A stretch of DNA of 64,000 bases from CAMTWZ01 sp964412365 (GTDB lineage: Bacteria; Bacteroidota; Rhodothermia; Balneolales; HLUCCA01): positions 19,005-83,004 of the forward strand of contig CAYPOI010000001.1 of the NCBI GenBank assembly GCA_964412365.1, in the 5' to 3' direction. The notes beneath the pieces were generated by a model. The model was not told the origin of the DNA. It saw only the letters and a program-made list of their open reading frames with translations, and ran no database searches. The stretch's first letter is position 1. Each line of letters opens with the position of its first letter. Of the stretch, positions 1-8,394 are shown piece by piece. The position numbers were made by a program, and so were the translations under genes.

Positions 1-44
1 TTTGGTCGAACAACTGTAACATTCAGCTGACCTAGCTAATTTAG

Positions 45-78
45 AGCCCCTCGGTCTTGGATCGGGGGGCTTTTTTAT
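45..78 (+). terminator. Rho-independent terminator of an upstream gene
   Basis: A GC-rich hairpin pairs AGCCCC (45-50) with GGGGCT (66-71), extended by T-G and C-G pairs, with a loop near 54-62, and runs directly into a T tract at 71-76. It should end transcription of a plus-strand gene lying left of the window. Nothing in 1-44 reads as a gene end that I can identify. Confidence 0.85.
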
Positions 79-90
79 TGTGGGTAGGTT

Positions 91-145
91 GCTGGTACGC
101 TGGTACGCTGGTACGCTGGTACGCTGGTACGCTGGTACGCTGGTA
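91..145. repeat. 8-bp tandem repeat (GCTGGTAC), six full copies plus a 7-base partial
   Basis: Six perfect head-to-tail copies of GCTGGTAC span 91-138, followed by GCTGGTA at 139-145. The array lies between the upstream terminator and the start of the amidohydrolase gene, and its right edge touches a TATAAT at 147-152. The unit length is not a multiple of three and the array is non-coding, so slippage could alter promoter geometry or factor binding but no reading frame. Confidence 0.95.
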
Positions 146-146
146 G

Positions 147-152
147 TATAAT
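147..152 (+). promoter_or_regulatory. Possible -10 element for the amidohydrolase gene
   Basis: A perfect TATAAT directly follows the tandem repeat, about 65 bp before the start codon at 218. Any -35 element would fall inside the repeat, where no TTGACA-like hexamer is present. A weaker alternative is TATTCTTTG around 164-173, close to the Bacteroidota -7 consensus TAnnTTTG but with one extra base. Which one is used cannot be decided from sequence. Confidence 0.3.
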
Positions 153-217
153 GCCGATTCAAAAGGTATATTCTTTGCTTTATCGAAGGGTACCTATTAC
201 TAACTACCAATTACATC

Positions 218-3200
218 ATGTACTTACTGCTTAGTCTCGCGCTCTTACTGAGTTCTTTCGGATTCGCGCAATCCGACACCACCGCCACGGCGGATACCAC
301 CAAAACCGTCAAAGCCACGAAAGACCTGCCTCTTGAGCCCGGTCGCACGGTTGAATTCACCGCCACGGAAGGAACGTGGATGTCGGTCGACATCAGTCCA
401 GATGGCAAAACCGTCGTATTCGATCTGATGGGGGATTTATACACCGTTCCCTTCACCGGTGGAACCGCGACTCGCATCACCGAAGGAATGGCGTTCGACA
501 CCCATCCGCGCTACAGTCCGGATGGAAAACGCATCCTGTTCACATCCGACCGCAGTGGCAATGAAAACCTTTGGATCAAGGATCTGGAAACGGATGAATA
601 CACGCAGCTCACCAAAAGCACGAATGAGAATTTCCCGTCGGCGGAATGGACACCCGATGGTGAGTATGTGATCGGTGCGAAAGGCCGACGCATCCCGAAA
701 TTATGGCTCTACCACCGCACAGGTGGCGCAGGCGCACAACTCACCAAAGGTGCCGACAGTTGGAAGACGATCGATCCGGCGGTGAGTCCGGATGGGCGCT
801 ATGTCTATTATTCGCAGCGCACCGGGGCATGGAATTACAATGCTCAGCTTCCACAGTACCAAGTGGGCGTGTACGATCGTGAAGATGCCACCACGCGCAC
901 CCTTACCTCCCGTTATGGCTCGGCGTTCACGCCAGTTGTGTCGCCCGATGGCAAGTTTTTGGTTTATGGTTCGCGCTACGAAACCCATACCGGACTCGTG
1001 CTTCGCGACCTGGCTTCCGGCGAGGAACGCTGGATCGCCTACCGCATCCAACGCGACGATCAGGAATCGATCGGCACGATGGGCGTGCTTCCAGGCATGA
1101 GTTTCACACCGGACAGCAAGGAAATCGTGACCACTTGGGATGGAAAACTATGGCGCGTGTCTGTCGCTGGCGGAAGTGCGATCGAAATCCCGTTCACCGC
1201 GGAAGTGAACATCGATATGGGTCCGGCAGTGCTGTTCAAATATCCGATTTCGGATGAGCGCGAGGCAACGGTCACCCAAATCCGCGATGGAGTCCCATCC
1301 CCTGACGGCAAACATCTCGCGTTTACGGCGCTGAATAAATTGTATGTGATGGAGATTCCGAACGGAACACCGCGACGTGTGACCAACATGGATGTGGTCG
1401 AAGCGCAGCCGACATGGTCACCAGATGGACAGTCGCTCGCGTATGTGACTTGGGATGGCAAAGAGGGTCATTTGTATCGTGTGAGTCCGTTCGCACGTCG
1501 TGCCGCGGCTCCGCAAAAATTGACGACGGTGGGAGCCTTGTACTCGAGTCCGGCCTGGTCACTCACTGGCGACCGCATCGTGATGGTTCGTGGCGCAGCC
1601 CGTGCCTTGCGCGAATCCGCCGGACCATTCGCTTTCGCATCAACCGAGGATCTCGTCTGGATGTCGGCCCGTGGCGGCGATCTGACCCTCATCGACAAAG
1701 CCAGCGGCCGCTCGAATCCGCATTTCGTGAAAGGGAACGACCGCATCTACCTAAACCAGGGCAGTCAAGGACTCATTTCCATCCGTTGGGACGGAACCGA
1801 CTCCCGCACCCACCTCAAAGTGACGGGCATCACCACCTTCGGTACGATCGATGGGGATGACGACCATGGCCACATCCTTCCCGAATCGATGTCGATGGAG
1901 ATGAAAGAGCCACAGACGCCGTCGAATGCCTCGTGGATCCGCATGGCGCCGGTTGGTGACCAAGCGCTGGCCCTCATCAACAACGAAGTTTACACCGTCA
2001 CGCTACCGTATGTGGGTGAAGCGCCGACGATTTCGGTGTCGAATCCGGAAAGTTCATCCTTCCCGGCTCGCAAGCTCACGCAGATCGGGGCTCAGTTCCC
2101 GGCCTGGTCAGCGGATGGGAAGATGGTGCATTGGTCAATCGGAAACGCACACATCGTGTATGATCTGGATGCGGCGACCGCGTTTGCAGACAGTGTGAAA
2201 GCGGCAAAAAAGGATGAAGAGACGAAAAAAGATGAAGCGAAGTCGGATGAAAAAGATGAAGAGACGAAGGTAGATGATGAGAAGAAAGACGAAGACAAGA
2301 AACCGTCTACGTATGAGCCGATGGAGTTCCGGGTGAAGGTGATGTATCAACGCGATATGCCCGAAGGTGCTGTGGTATTTCGCAACGCGCGGATCGTGAC
2401 GATGAACGGCGAAGACGTGATCGAACGCGGCGATGTGTTGGTCGTGAACAACCGCATCCAGGGCGTAGGCGCCGCTGGGACGCTCTCCGTGCCCGCTGGA
2501 GCGCGTGATATGGACATGACGGGGAAAACCATCGTTCCGGGCTTTGTCGACACGCACGGACACATGTGGCCGGCCTGGGGCATCCATAAGACGCAGGTCT
2601 GGAATTATGCGGCCAACTTGGCGTACGGAGTCACCACGTCACGCGATCCTCAGACGGCGACGACCGATGTCCTTACTTATGCCGATATGGTCGAAGCGGG
2701 GATGATGCCGGGTCCGCGGGTGTATTCCACGGGTCCTGGACTCGGATTCTGGGGCTACAACATCCAGGATTTGGATCATGCGCGTCGCGCGATGAAGCAG
2801 TACAGCGAGTACTACGACACGAAGACCATCAAAATGTATCTCACGGGCAACCGGAAGCAGCGCCAATGGATCATCCAGGCCGCGCGCGAGCAGAACATCA
2901 TGCCGACGACCGAAGGCGGACTCGATTGGAAGACGAACGTCACCCAGCTCCTCGATGGATATCCTGGGCATGAGCACTCCTTCCCTATTTATCCGATTTA
3001 TAGCGACATCCTTAAAACCGTTGCCGAATCGAAAATGGCGTACACACCGACCTTGTTAGTGAGTTACGGCGGTCCGTGGGCGGAGGAATTCTTCTATGCC
3101 ACGGAACGTCCGTATCACGATGCCAAGTTGCGTCGCTTCACGCCATATGCCGAATTAGCTGACAAATCGCGTCGTCGCAGTGCATGGTTCATGCCGGAGG

Positions 3201-3619
3201 AACATGTGTTCAGTCGACATGCCGAATTCGCGAACGAACTCGTGAAAGCCGGTGGTATCGCCGGGGTAGGTGCGCACGGTCAGCTCGAAGGACTCGGATA
3301 CCATTGGGAATTATGGTCCATGCATTCGGGCGGGATGTCGAATCACAACGCCCTTCGCACAGCAACATTATTGGGTGCTGAAGCGATCGGGCTGGATGGC
3401 GACCTGGGATCCATCCAAACCGGAAAATTGGCGGATCTGATCATCTTGGATGAGAATCCGCTGGCCGACATCCGCAACACGAACACCATCCGCTATGTCA
3501 TGAAAAACGGACGATTGTATGATGGGAATAGTTTGGATGAGGTGTATCCGCGCACGCGGGCATCGAATCTGAACTTCTGGGTGGATGCGCCGGGAGCGGT
3601 GCCGGGCGGAAAAGAGTAA
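218..3619 (+). CDS. Secreted TolB-like propeller / amidohydrolase fusion protein
   Basis: This 1133-residue protein starts with a signal peptide (hydrophobic core at residues 2-16, FGFAQ cleavage region). Residues ~30-650 carry repeated SPDGK blades typical of PD40/WD40-like TolB propellers. Residues ~661-695 form an extremely charged Lys/Glu/Asp linker. Residues ~710-1120 are an amidohydrolase-superfamily domain with the metal-binding HxH at H780 and H782 (VDTHGH), a later GHEHS histidine region, and the usual C-terminal GKLADLIILD motif. It probably hydrolyses an amide-type substrate, perhaps peptide-derived, in the periplasm or outside the cell; the substrate cannot be inferred. The family is common in Bacteroidota and Gemmatimonadota. 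It appears monocistronic, with a hairpin-forming spacer after its stop. Confidence 0.9.
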   Translation: MYLLLSLALLLSSFGFAQSDTTATADTTKTVKATKDLPLEPGRTVEFTATEGTWMSVDISPDGKTVVFDLMGDLYTVPFTGGTATRITEGMAFDTHPRYSPDGKRILFTSDRSGNENLWIKDLETDEYTQLTKSTNENFPSAEWTPDGEYVIGAKGRRIPKLWLYHRTGGAGAQLTKGADSWKTIDPAVSPDGRYVYYSQRTGAWNYNAQLPQYQVGVYDREDATTRTLTSRYGSAFTPVVSPDGKFLVYGSRYETHTGLVLRDLASGEERWIAYRIQRDDQESIGTMGVLPGMSFTPDSKEIVTTWDGKLWRVSVAGGSAIEIPFTAEVNIDMGPAVLFKYPISDEREATVTQIRDGVPSPDGKHLAFTALNKLYVMEIPNGTPRRVTNMDVVEAQPTWSPDGQSLAYVTWDGKEGHLYRVSPFARRAAAPQKLTTVGALYSSPAWSLTGDRIVMVRGAARALRESAGPFAFASTEDLVWMSARGGDLTLIDKASGRSNPHFVKGNDRIYLNQGSQGLISIRWDGTDSRTHLKVTGITTFGTIDGDDDHGHILPESMSMEMKEPQTPSNASWIRMAPVGDQALALINNEVYTVTLPYVGEAPTISVSNPESSSFPARKLTQIGAQFPAWSADGKMVHWSIGNAHIVYDLDAATAFADSVKAAKKDEETKKDEAKSDEKDEETKVDDEKKDEDKKPSTYEPMEFRVKVMYQRDMPEGAVVFRNARIVTMNGEDVIERGDVLVVNNRIQGVGAAGTLSVPAGARDMDMTGKTIVPGFVDTHGHMWPAWGIHKTQVWNYAANLAYGVTTSRDPQTATTDVLTYADMVEAGMMPGPRVYSTGPGLGFWGYNIQDLDHARRAMKQYSEYYDTKTIKMYLTGNRKQRQWIIQAAREQNIMPTTEGGLDWKTNVTQLLDGYPGHEHSFPIYPIYSDILKTVAESKMAYTPTLLVSYGGPWAEEFFYATERPYHDAKLRRFTPYAELADKSRRRSAWFMPEEHVFSRHAEFANELVKAGGIAGVGAHGQLEGLGYHWELWSMHSGGMSNHNALRTATLLGAEAIGLDGDLGSIQTGKLADLIILDENPLADIRNTNTIRYVMKNGRLYDGNSLDEVYPRTRASNLNFWVDAPGAVPGGKE

Positions 3620-3631
3620 GAATATTTAACA

Positions 3632-3683
3632 GGGAGGATAAGGGTGGTTAAGGGGGGGGCTCCATTAGCCTCTCTTATCCTCC
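3632..3683 (+). repeat. G-run array and inverted repeat in the udg leader
   Basis: Three units of the form GGGNGGNTAA/GGGGGGGG run from 3632 to 3659, giving G runs separated by loops of 7, 7 and about 2 bases, which satisfies the usual G-quadruplex pattern on the plus strand. In addition GGAGGATAAG (3633-3642) is an exact inverted match of CTTATCCTCC (3674-3683), so the RNA could form a 10-bp hairpin that competes with the quadruplex. A pyrimidine-rich stretch follows. It may act as a terminator for the amidohydrolase gene or as a leader structure for the glycosylase gene. Confidence 0.55.
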
Positions 3684-3736
3684 AAGTAAAGATTCTTTCT
3701 TCATCTTTTCTTCTCTTTCCTATTATTTTCCTCCCC

Positions 3737-4483
3737 ATGTCCCAATCCATCAAAAAAGAGGTCGAATCGTTCCTGGAATGGTCCAAAGAACTCTACGGAC
3801 CCATTTACTTCGCCCCATCAGAAACGAAAGGAGTTAAATCGAAGGCTGATGCTCCCCCATCAGAACCCTTCATCGCTTCATCGGCGTCTTCGCCATTAAC
3901 CCTTTCATCCGTCACAACGCTCGAAGACCTGCGCCACCTCTGCGAGCAGTCGGAGGAGCTAAAGACAGATCTCCCCGGAACCAACCTCGTCTTCGGCGTC
4001 GGAAACCCCAATGCGGATCTCATGCTCGTCGGCGAAGCGCCCGGCGAGAACGAGGATCAGCAAGGCGAGCCCTTCGTCGGCAAAGCCGGACAATTGCTCA
4101 CCGACATCCTCAAAGCCATCAAATTCCGCCGCGAGGACGTCTACATCGCGAACATCCTCAAACATCGACCGCCAAATAACCGCGATCCCCTGCCCGAGGA
4201 ACGTCAGCGCAGCCTCCCCTATCTGCACAAACAGATCGAGATCATCAATCCGAAGCTCATCTTATGTGTCGGAAAGGTATCCGGCTCCACCCTACTCGGA
4301 CTCGATGAAAAGACCCCTCTCGCCACCATGCGTGGCAAATTCCATCGCTTCAAGGAAAACCACGAGCTTATGGTTACCTTCCATCCTGCCGCCCTTCTTC
4401 GCAATCCCGCATGGAAGAAAGACACCTGGGCGGATGTTCAACTGCTCCGCAAACGCTACGACGAATTGGGATGTGAACCCTGA
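3737..4483 (+). CDS. Uracil-DNA glycosylase, family 4-like, without Fe-S ligands
   Basis: This 248-residue enzyme removes uracil from DNA for base excision repair. Motif A (GEAPGENED, near residue 99) and motif B (HPAALLRNP, near residue 216) are intact, as are the GNPNADLMLVGEAPG core and PFVGKAGQLL. Family 4 enzymes normally bind a 4Fe-4S cluster through four Cys; here only one Cys (~residue 69) lies in the first ligand region, the KCRPP cysteine is KHRPP (~143), and the CxPYL cysteine is SLPYL. The start at 3737 (MSQSIKK) is preferred because the upstream extension from 3644 reads through the G-rich leader and gives an implausible N-terminus. The stop overlaps the dnaB start (TGATG), so the two are translationally coupled. 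Confidence 0.88.
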   Translation: MSQSIKKEVESFLEWSKELYGPIYFAPSETKGVKSKADAPPSEPFIASSASSPLTLSSVTTLEDLRHLCEQSEELKTDLPGTNLVFGVGNPNADLMLVGEAPGENEDQQGEPFVGKAGQLLTDILKAIKFRREDVYIANILKHRPPNNRDPLPEERQRSLPYLHKQIEIINPKLILCVGKVSGSTLLGLDEKTPLATMRGKFHRFKENHELMVTFHPAALLRNPAWKKDTWADVQLLRKRYDELGCEP

Positions 4484-5988
4484 TGGATAGACTGGATTTG
4501 GATGGACGGATGCCGCCTCAAGCGGTCGAAATCGAGGAAGCGATTCTTGGCGGAATCCTGATCGAAAAGGATGCGGCCAATTTGGCGATGGAGATCCTCG
4601 GTGCCGATGATTTCTACAAGCCCGCGCATCAGCACATCTATCAGGCGCTGGCCGAACTCCACATCCGCAACAATCCCCTCGACATTCTAACGCTCGAGCA
4701 AGCCCTTAAAGACAAGGGACTCCTCGACAGTTGCGGCGGTACCGGCTATCTGAGTCAGCTCACGCGCTCGGTCAGCTCCGCGGCGAACATCGAATATCAT
4801 GCGCAGATCGTGTTGGAGAAATCCATCAAGCGCAAGCTCATCCTGGCCTGCACCGGCATCGTGAAGGACAGTTATGATGGGGGAAGCGACCCGTTCGACC
4901 TTCTGAACCAGGCTGAATCCGAGATTTTCAAGCTGTCGAATGCCGGAAAAAGCAATTCAACGAAGTCGCTCGATGCGATCCTGAAATCCACCATCACCTA
5001 TCTGGAACAACTCCAGGAGCGGAAAACGGATGGGATCACGGGCGTTCCTTCTGCACTGGCGGTCGATAAGATGACGGCGGGATGGCAGCGCGGCGATCTG
5101 ATCATCATCGCGGCACGTCCGTCCATGGGAAAAACCGCGTTCGTGTTGACCGTGGCTCGGAACGCGGCCTTGCATCCGAATCCCGACCTGAAAACGAATG
5201 TCGCCGTCTTCTCCTTGGAGATGGCCGATCAGCAATTGGTGCAGCGTCTTCTCACGATGGAAGCCCGCATCAACGCTCAGGATGCCCGGACCGGACGTTT
5301 ATCCGATCGCGACTTCTCCGCCCTCATCGAAGCCGCCGGACGCCTGCACACCGCTAAGATTTTCATTGACGATACGCCCGGACTGTCGCTGGCTGAACTT
5401 CGTTCGAAGTCCCGCCGCCTCGTGAACGAGCAAAAAGTGGGCATGATCATCGTCGATTACCTGCAATTGATGACATCCAACCTGAAAGACGGCAAAAACA
5501 ACCGTGAGCAGGAAATCGCCTTCATTTCGCGCGGACTCAAAGGCCTGGCCAAAGAACTCAACGTGCCGGTGATCGCGCTGTCACAGCTCAGTCGTGCGGT
5601 GGAACAACGTGGCGGCGACAAGCGTCCGCAATTGAGCGATTTGCGTGAATCCGGATCGATCGAGCAGGATGCGGATGTGGTCATTTTCCTGTACCGACCC
5701 GAATATTACGGCATCACGACCACCGAAGAAGGTCGTTCCACGGCCGGAATGGCGGAAGTGATCATCGGCAAACAACGGAACGGTCCGACCGGCTCCGTCA
5801 ATCTGATGTTCATCAAAGATTACGCCCGATTCGAGAACCTCAGTTCCGAATCGATGGAGCCTTCGGGTTATCTGCCCGAAGATCCGTTTGTGGATACGCC
5901 GGTATTGGCTCCAGATGATTTCGAGTCGTATTCGCGACCGAAGAACTCCGGCAAAGGTCGTCCTCCGAAAGAAGAATCGCCGTTTTAG
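4483..5988 (+). CDS. dnaB: Replicative DNA helicase DnaB
   Basis: This 501-residue hexameric helicase unwinds DNA at the replication fork and recruits primase. The N-terminal domain begins with the typical PPQAVEIEEAILGG; the RecA-like C-terminal domain has Walker A PSMGKT (~212-217), Walker B IIVDYLQLM and the arginine-finger/DnaB motif region DLRESGSIEQDAD. The length is normal and no intein is present. It starts one base inside the glycosylase stop. Its stop overlaps the convergent mutL stop by 4 nt (shared TTAG), with no terminator between them. Confidence 0.97.
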   Translation: MDRLDLDGRMPPQAVEIEEAILGGILIEKDAANLAMEILGADDFYKPAHQHIYQALAELHIRNNPLDILTLEQALKDKGLLDSCGGTGYLSQLTRSVSSAANIEYHAQIVLEKSIKRKLILACTGIVKDSYDGGSDPFDLLNQAESEIFKLSNAGKSNSTKSLDAILKSTITYLEQLQERKTDGITGVPSALAVDKMTAGWQRGDLIIIAARPSMGKTAFVLTVARNAALHPNPDLKTNVAVFSLEMADQQLVQRLLTMEARINAQDARTGRLSDRDFSALIEAAGRLHTAKIFIDDTPGLSLAELRSKSRRLVNEQKVGMIIVDYLQLMTSNLKDGKNNREQEIAFISRGLKGLAKELNVPVIALSQLSRAVEQRGGDKRPQLSDLRESGSIEQDADVVIFLYRPEYYGITTTEEGRSTAGMAEVIIGKQRNGPTGSVNLMFIKDYARFENLSSESMEPSGYLPEDPFVDTPVLAPDDFESYSRPKNSGKGRPPKEESPF

Positions 5989-7727
5989 GACCGGAAGCGG
6001 CCTCGAATCTCATCCAGCGGCAGATACACCAGCGTCGGTTTGTTCATCGGATCCACATAAGGGGATTCGCACGCGAACAATTGATCGATCAAGGCTTCCA
6101 TTTCAGGGAGGCCGAGTTTTCGTCCACGCGGAATCGCCGTTTTCGACGCATAGGCGATGGCCAGTTTCTCCCGAGGCTTCAATTTCAGCGACGGATGCAC
6201 TTGTTGGTACTGCTGAAGGATGGATGTGAGCAGATTTCGCTCATCCCCCATCGTGATGTCGGCCGGCACGCCGTTGATCAGCACCGAATTTCCACTGACC
6301 AGTGTGATATCGAACCCCATCCGCAGAATATCCGGCAATAGTTGTTTTAAGACGGAATAATCGGATGCGGAAAATTCGACGGATTGGGGAAATAACAATT
6401 GTTGTGTCCCGGCCAGGCCCGTTTCCGCGGCTTGAAGCGCCCTCTCATACACAATGCGCCGATGCGCGGCGGACTGATCGATCACGCACAAGCCTGTGAG
6501 CGTCTGCGTGAGGATGTACGACTCGTGCAATTGCCAGAATCCGCTGTTCTTTTCCGGCTTGGCGGGCTGCGTCGGAAACGCATACAAGGCTTGAGCCAGA
6601 TCGGGCGGCATATTGATGCGGGAAGGTATCTGCGCGGTGCTGATCCCCTGTGCGGAAACATCAAACCGAGGCGACGGAAAGCTGAACTCCGGGATAGGAA
6701 ACGAATCCATAAATGAATCTGGCATCTGTTCGGGCACCGAAAAGCGCTGATTCAGGGCGCGTTTGACGACCGAGCGTGTGAGTCCGGCGACGGTCCGCTC
6801 ATCTTCAAAGCGTACTTCCATCTTCGACGGATGCACATTCACATCCACCAATTCCGGATCGAGATCGAAGAACAAGCTGAAAAACGGATACGAATCGTCG
6901 CGAAGCCACGGGCGATATTGCTCCAACACCTGATGAATCAAGTGACGATGCATGAACGGACGCCCATTCACGAACAGAAATTGCTCGCCACGATTCTTGC
7001 GGGCCAATTTCGGATCGCTGACGAAGCCATAAATGCGCACGAACCCGGCCGCTTCATCGATGGGAATGAGACTGGCTTTGTATGATTTTCCGAACAGGTC
7101 GGCGATCCGGCTCAGGCTGTCCTGCGCAGGAAGACGGTAGATCGCCTCGTTCTCGTCATGCAGTTCGAAGGCCACATCCGGATTGGACAAAGCCATCTGC
7201 TGAAAAATGGTCAGGTTATGCCGCATCTCGGTGGCATCGGTTTTCAGAAAGGCGCGACGGGCCGGGACATTGAAAAAGAGATTCCGCACCGCGACAGATG
7301 TTCCGTTTTCAGTCGCCACAGGACGATAACTTCTCTCATCCCCGCCCCAACTCTCGTATTCGGTGCCGCTGGCATCTTCCACGCGCTTTGATTTGAGCGT
7401 GACCTGCGCGATCGATGCGATCGAGGCCATCGCTTCACCCCGGAAACCAAGCGTTTGAATGCGGCTCAGATCTTCGATCGAATGAATCTTCGATGTGGCA
7501 TGACGCAGAAAGCAGTTCGGGATGTCCTCATGCGCCATCCCGCAACCGTTATCGACCACTTGGATGAGTGAGCGTCCGGCCTGATGCATGGTCACGACAA
7601 TGCGCGACGCCCCGGAATCCAACGAATTATCGAGCAATTCCTTGAGAACGGAAGACGGACGCTGCACCACTTCTCCGGCCGCGATCTTGTTCGCGATTTC
7701 GGGTGGCAAAAGACGAATGACAGACAC
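5985..7727 (-). CDS. mutL: DNA mismatch repair protein MutL
   Basis: This 580-residue mismatch-repair ATPase couples MutS recognition to strand incision. The GHKL ATPase domain is intact: ELLDNSLDSGAS, DNGCGM and TLGFRGEA motifs occur in the first ~110 residues. The C-terminal dimerisation domain has a degenerate endonuclease signature: DQSAAHRRIVYE near residue 415 in place of DQHAxxExxxxE, so both a metal-ligand His and the first Glu are changed. Bacteroidota MutL often deviates here as well, so activity may be reduced, moved or supplied by another nuclease. It lies 8 nt downstream of the small membrane-protein gene and is probably co-transcribed with it. Confidence 0.96.
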   Translation of the reverse strand: MSVIRLLPPEIANKIAAGEVVQRPSSVLKELLDNSLDSGASRIVVTMHQAGRSLIQVVDNGCGMAHEDIPNCFLRHATSKIHSIEDLSRIQTLGFRGEAMASIASIAQVTLKSKRVEDASGTEYESWGGDERSYRPVATENGTSVAVRNLFFNVPARRAFLKTDATEMRHNLTIFQQMALSNPDVAFELHDENEAIYRLPAQDSLSRIADLFGKSYKASLIPIDEAAGFVRIYGFVSDPKLARKNRGEQFLFVNGRPFMHRHLIHQVLEQYRPWLRDDSYPFFSLFFDLDPELVDVNVHPSKMEVRFEDERTVAGLTRSVVKRALNQRFSVPEQMPDSFMDSFPIPEFSFPSPRFDVSAQGISTAQIPSRINMPPDLAQALYAFPTQPAKPEKNSGFWQLHESYILTQTLTGLCVIDQSAAHRRIVYERALQAAETGLAGTQQLLFPQSVEFSASDYSVLKQLLPDILRMGFDITLVSGNSVLINGVPADITMGDERNLLTSILQQYQQVHPSLKLKPREKLAIAYASKTAIPRGRKLGLPEMEALIDQLFACESPYVDPMNKPTLVYLPLDEIRGRFRS

Positions 7728-7735
7728 GAGAGTGG

Positions 7736-7939
7736 TTAAGAACCTATTTGATAGATGATGTAGAGAACCAAAAACAATAGCACGGCCAGGATGGTGACGC
7801 TCTTGGCCTGACCCTTGCGAACTTTGCTCTCGAATTGGATTCGATCGCGCAACGGTCGATCATCTTTCGGCTTGTAAAACCTCGGTTCGTAGTCGAACTT
7901 CTTCGGTCTCACCTTCGGACTGAATGATGTGCGTATCAT
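7736..7939 (-). CDS. Small single-helix membrane protein upstream of mutL
   Basis: This 67-residue protein has a basic, Tyr/Phe-rich N-terminal half (KFDYEPRFYKPKDD) and one C-terminal transmembrane segment (~residues 48-65). The KFxYxPRxY signature is shared by small Bacteroidota proteins usually found beside mutL and sometimes mislabelled as a riboflavin synthase subunit; no enzymatic domain is present. The topology would leave the basic part in the cytoplasm. It lies immediately upstream of mutL in the same direction and only 26 bp from the divergent cytochrome-b-like gene. Function is unknown. Confidence 0.75.
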   Translation of the reverse strand: MIRTSFSPKVRPKKFDYEPRFYKPKDDRPLRDRIQFESKVRKGQAKSVTILAVLLFLVLYIIYQIGS

Positions 7940-7965
7940 GTGCGAATATACCTATCTTAGCCCAC

Positions 7966-8394
7966 ATGTACATCGGATTCCAACACCTTCATTCTGTTTT
8001 GGCCTATGCCGTGCTGCTCCTTTTGGTCGCCGCGGTAGGAATGGCCAAATATGGCTGGTTCTTGAACAAGCCCTTCACCGAAACGCAACGCAAGGTCACC
8101 TTGTTCGCTCTCATCGGCTCCCACGTCCAACTTTTGGTCGGATTGGTGCTGTATTTCATCTCCCCGCTCGGGCTGTCGAATCTGTCTGGCGAGACGATGG
8201 GAAATTCCATGGCCCGGCTCTATGCACTGGAACATCCGCTCATCAACATCATCGCGTTGGTGCTGATCACGGTCGGATTTTCAACCGCGAAACGCCTGAC
8301 CGAAGACAAGAAGAAGCATGCCCGCATCGTGTGGATGTACGGCATTGGCCTGCTTCTCATCTTGAGTCGGATTCCGTGGAGTGCTTGGCCCTGA
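7966..8394 (+). CDS. Four-helix cytochrome-b-like membrane protein
   Basis: This 142-residue protein has about four transmembrane helices and histidines placed near or within them (HLHSVLAY, SHVQLLVG, LEHPLINI, KKHARIVW). It resembles the small Bacteroidota proteins annotated as cytochrome B, where histidines are presumed haem ligands. The start at 7966 (MYIGFQHLHS) is chosen because that is where similarity to these proteins begins; an in-frame start at 7924 would extend into the divergent gene. The stop abuts the convergent dioxygenase stop in the palindrome TGATCA. Its redox role is an inference. Confidence 0.7.
   Translation: MYIGFQHLHSVLAYAVLLLLVAAVGMAKYGWFLNKPFTETQRKVTLFALIGSHVQLLVGLVLYFISPLGLSNLSGETMGNSMARLYALEHPLINIIALVLITVGFSTAKRLTEDKKKHARIVWMYGIGLLLILSRIPWSAWP

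Noticed and set aside
91..145. Possible CRISPR array
   Set aside because: Repeats are 8 bp, perfectly contiguous and without spacers, and no cas gene is present.
2135..2587. Open frame opposite the charged linker of the amidohydrolase
   Set aside because: It is the reverse reading of Lys/Glu/Asp codons, giving Phe/Leu/Ser-rich artefacts.
3644..3736. N-terminal extension of the uracil-DNA glycosylase
   Set aside because: It would translate the G-rich leader and its hairpin and has no family similarity; the ATG at 3737 is the better start.
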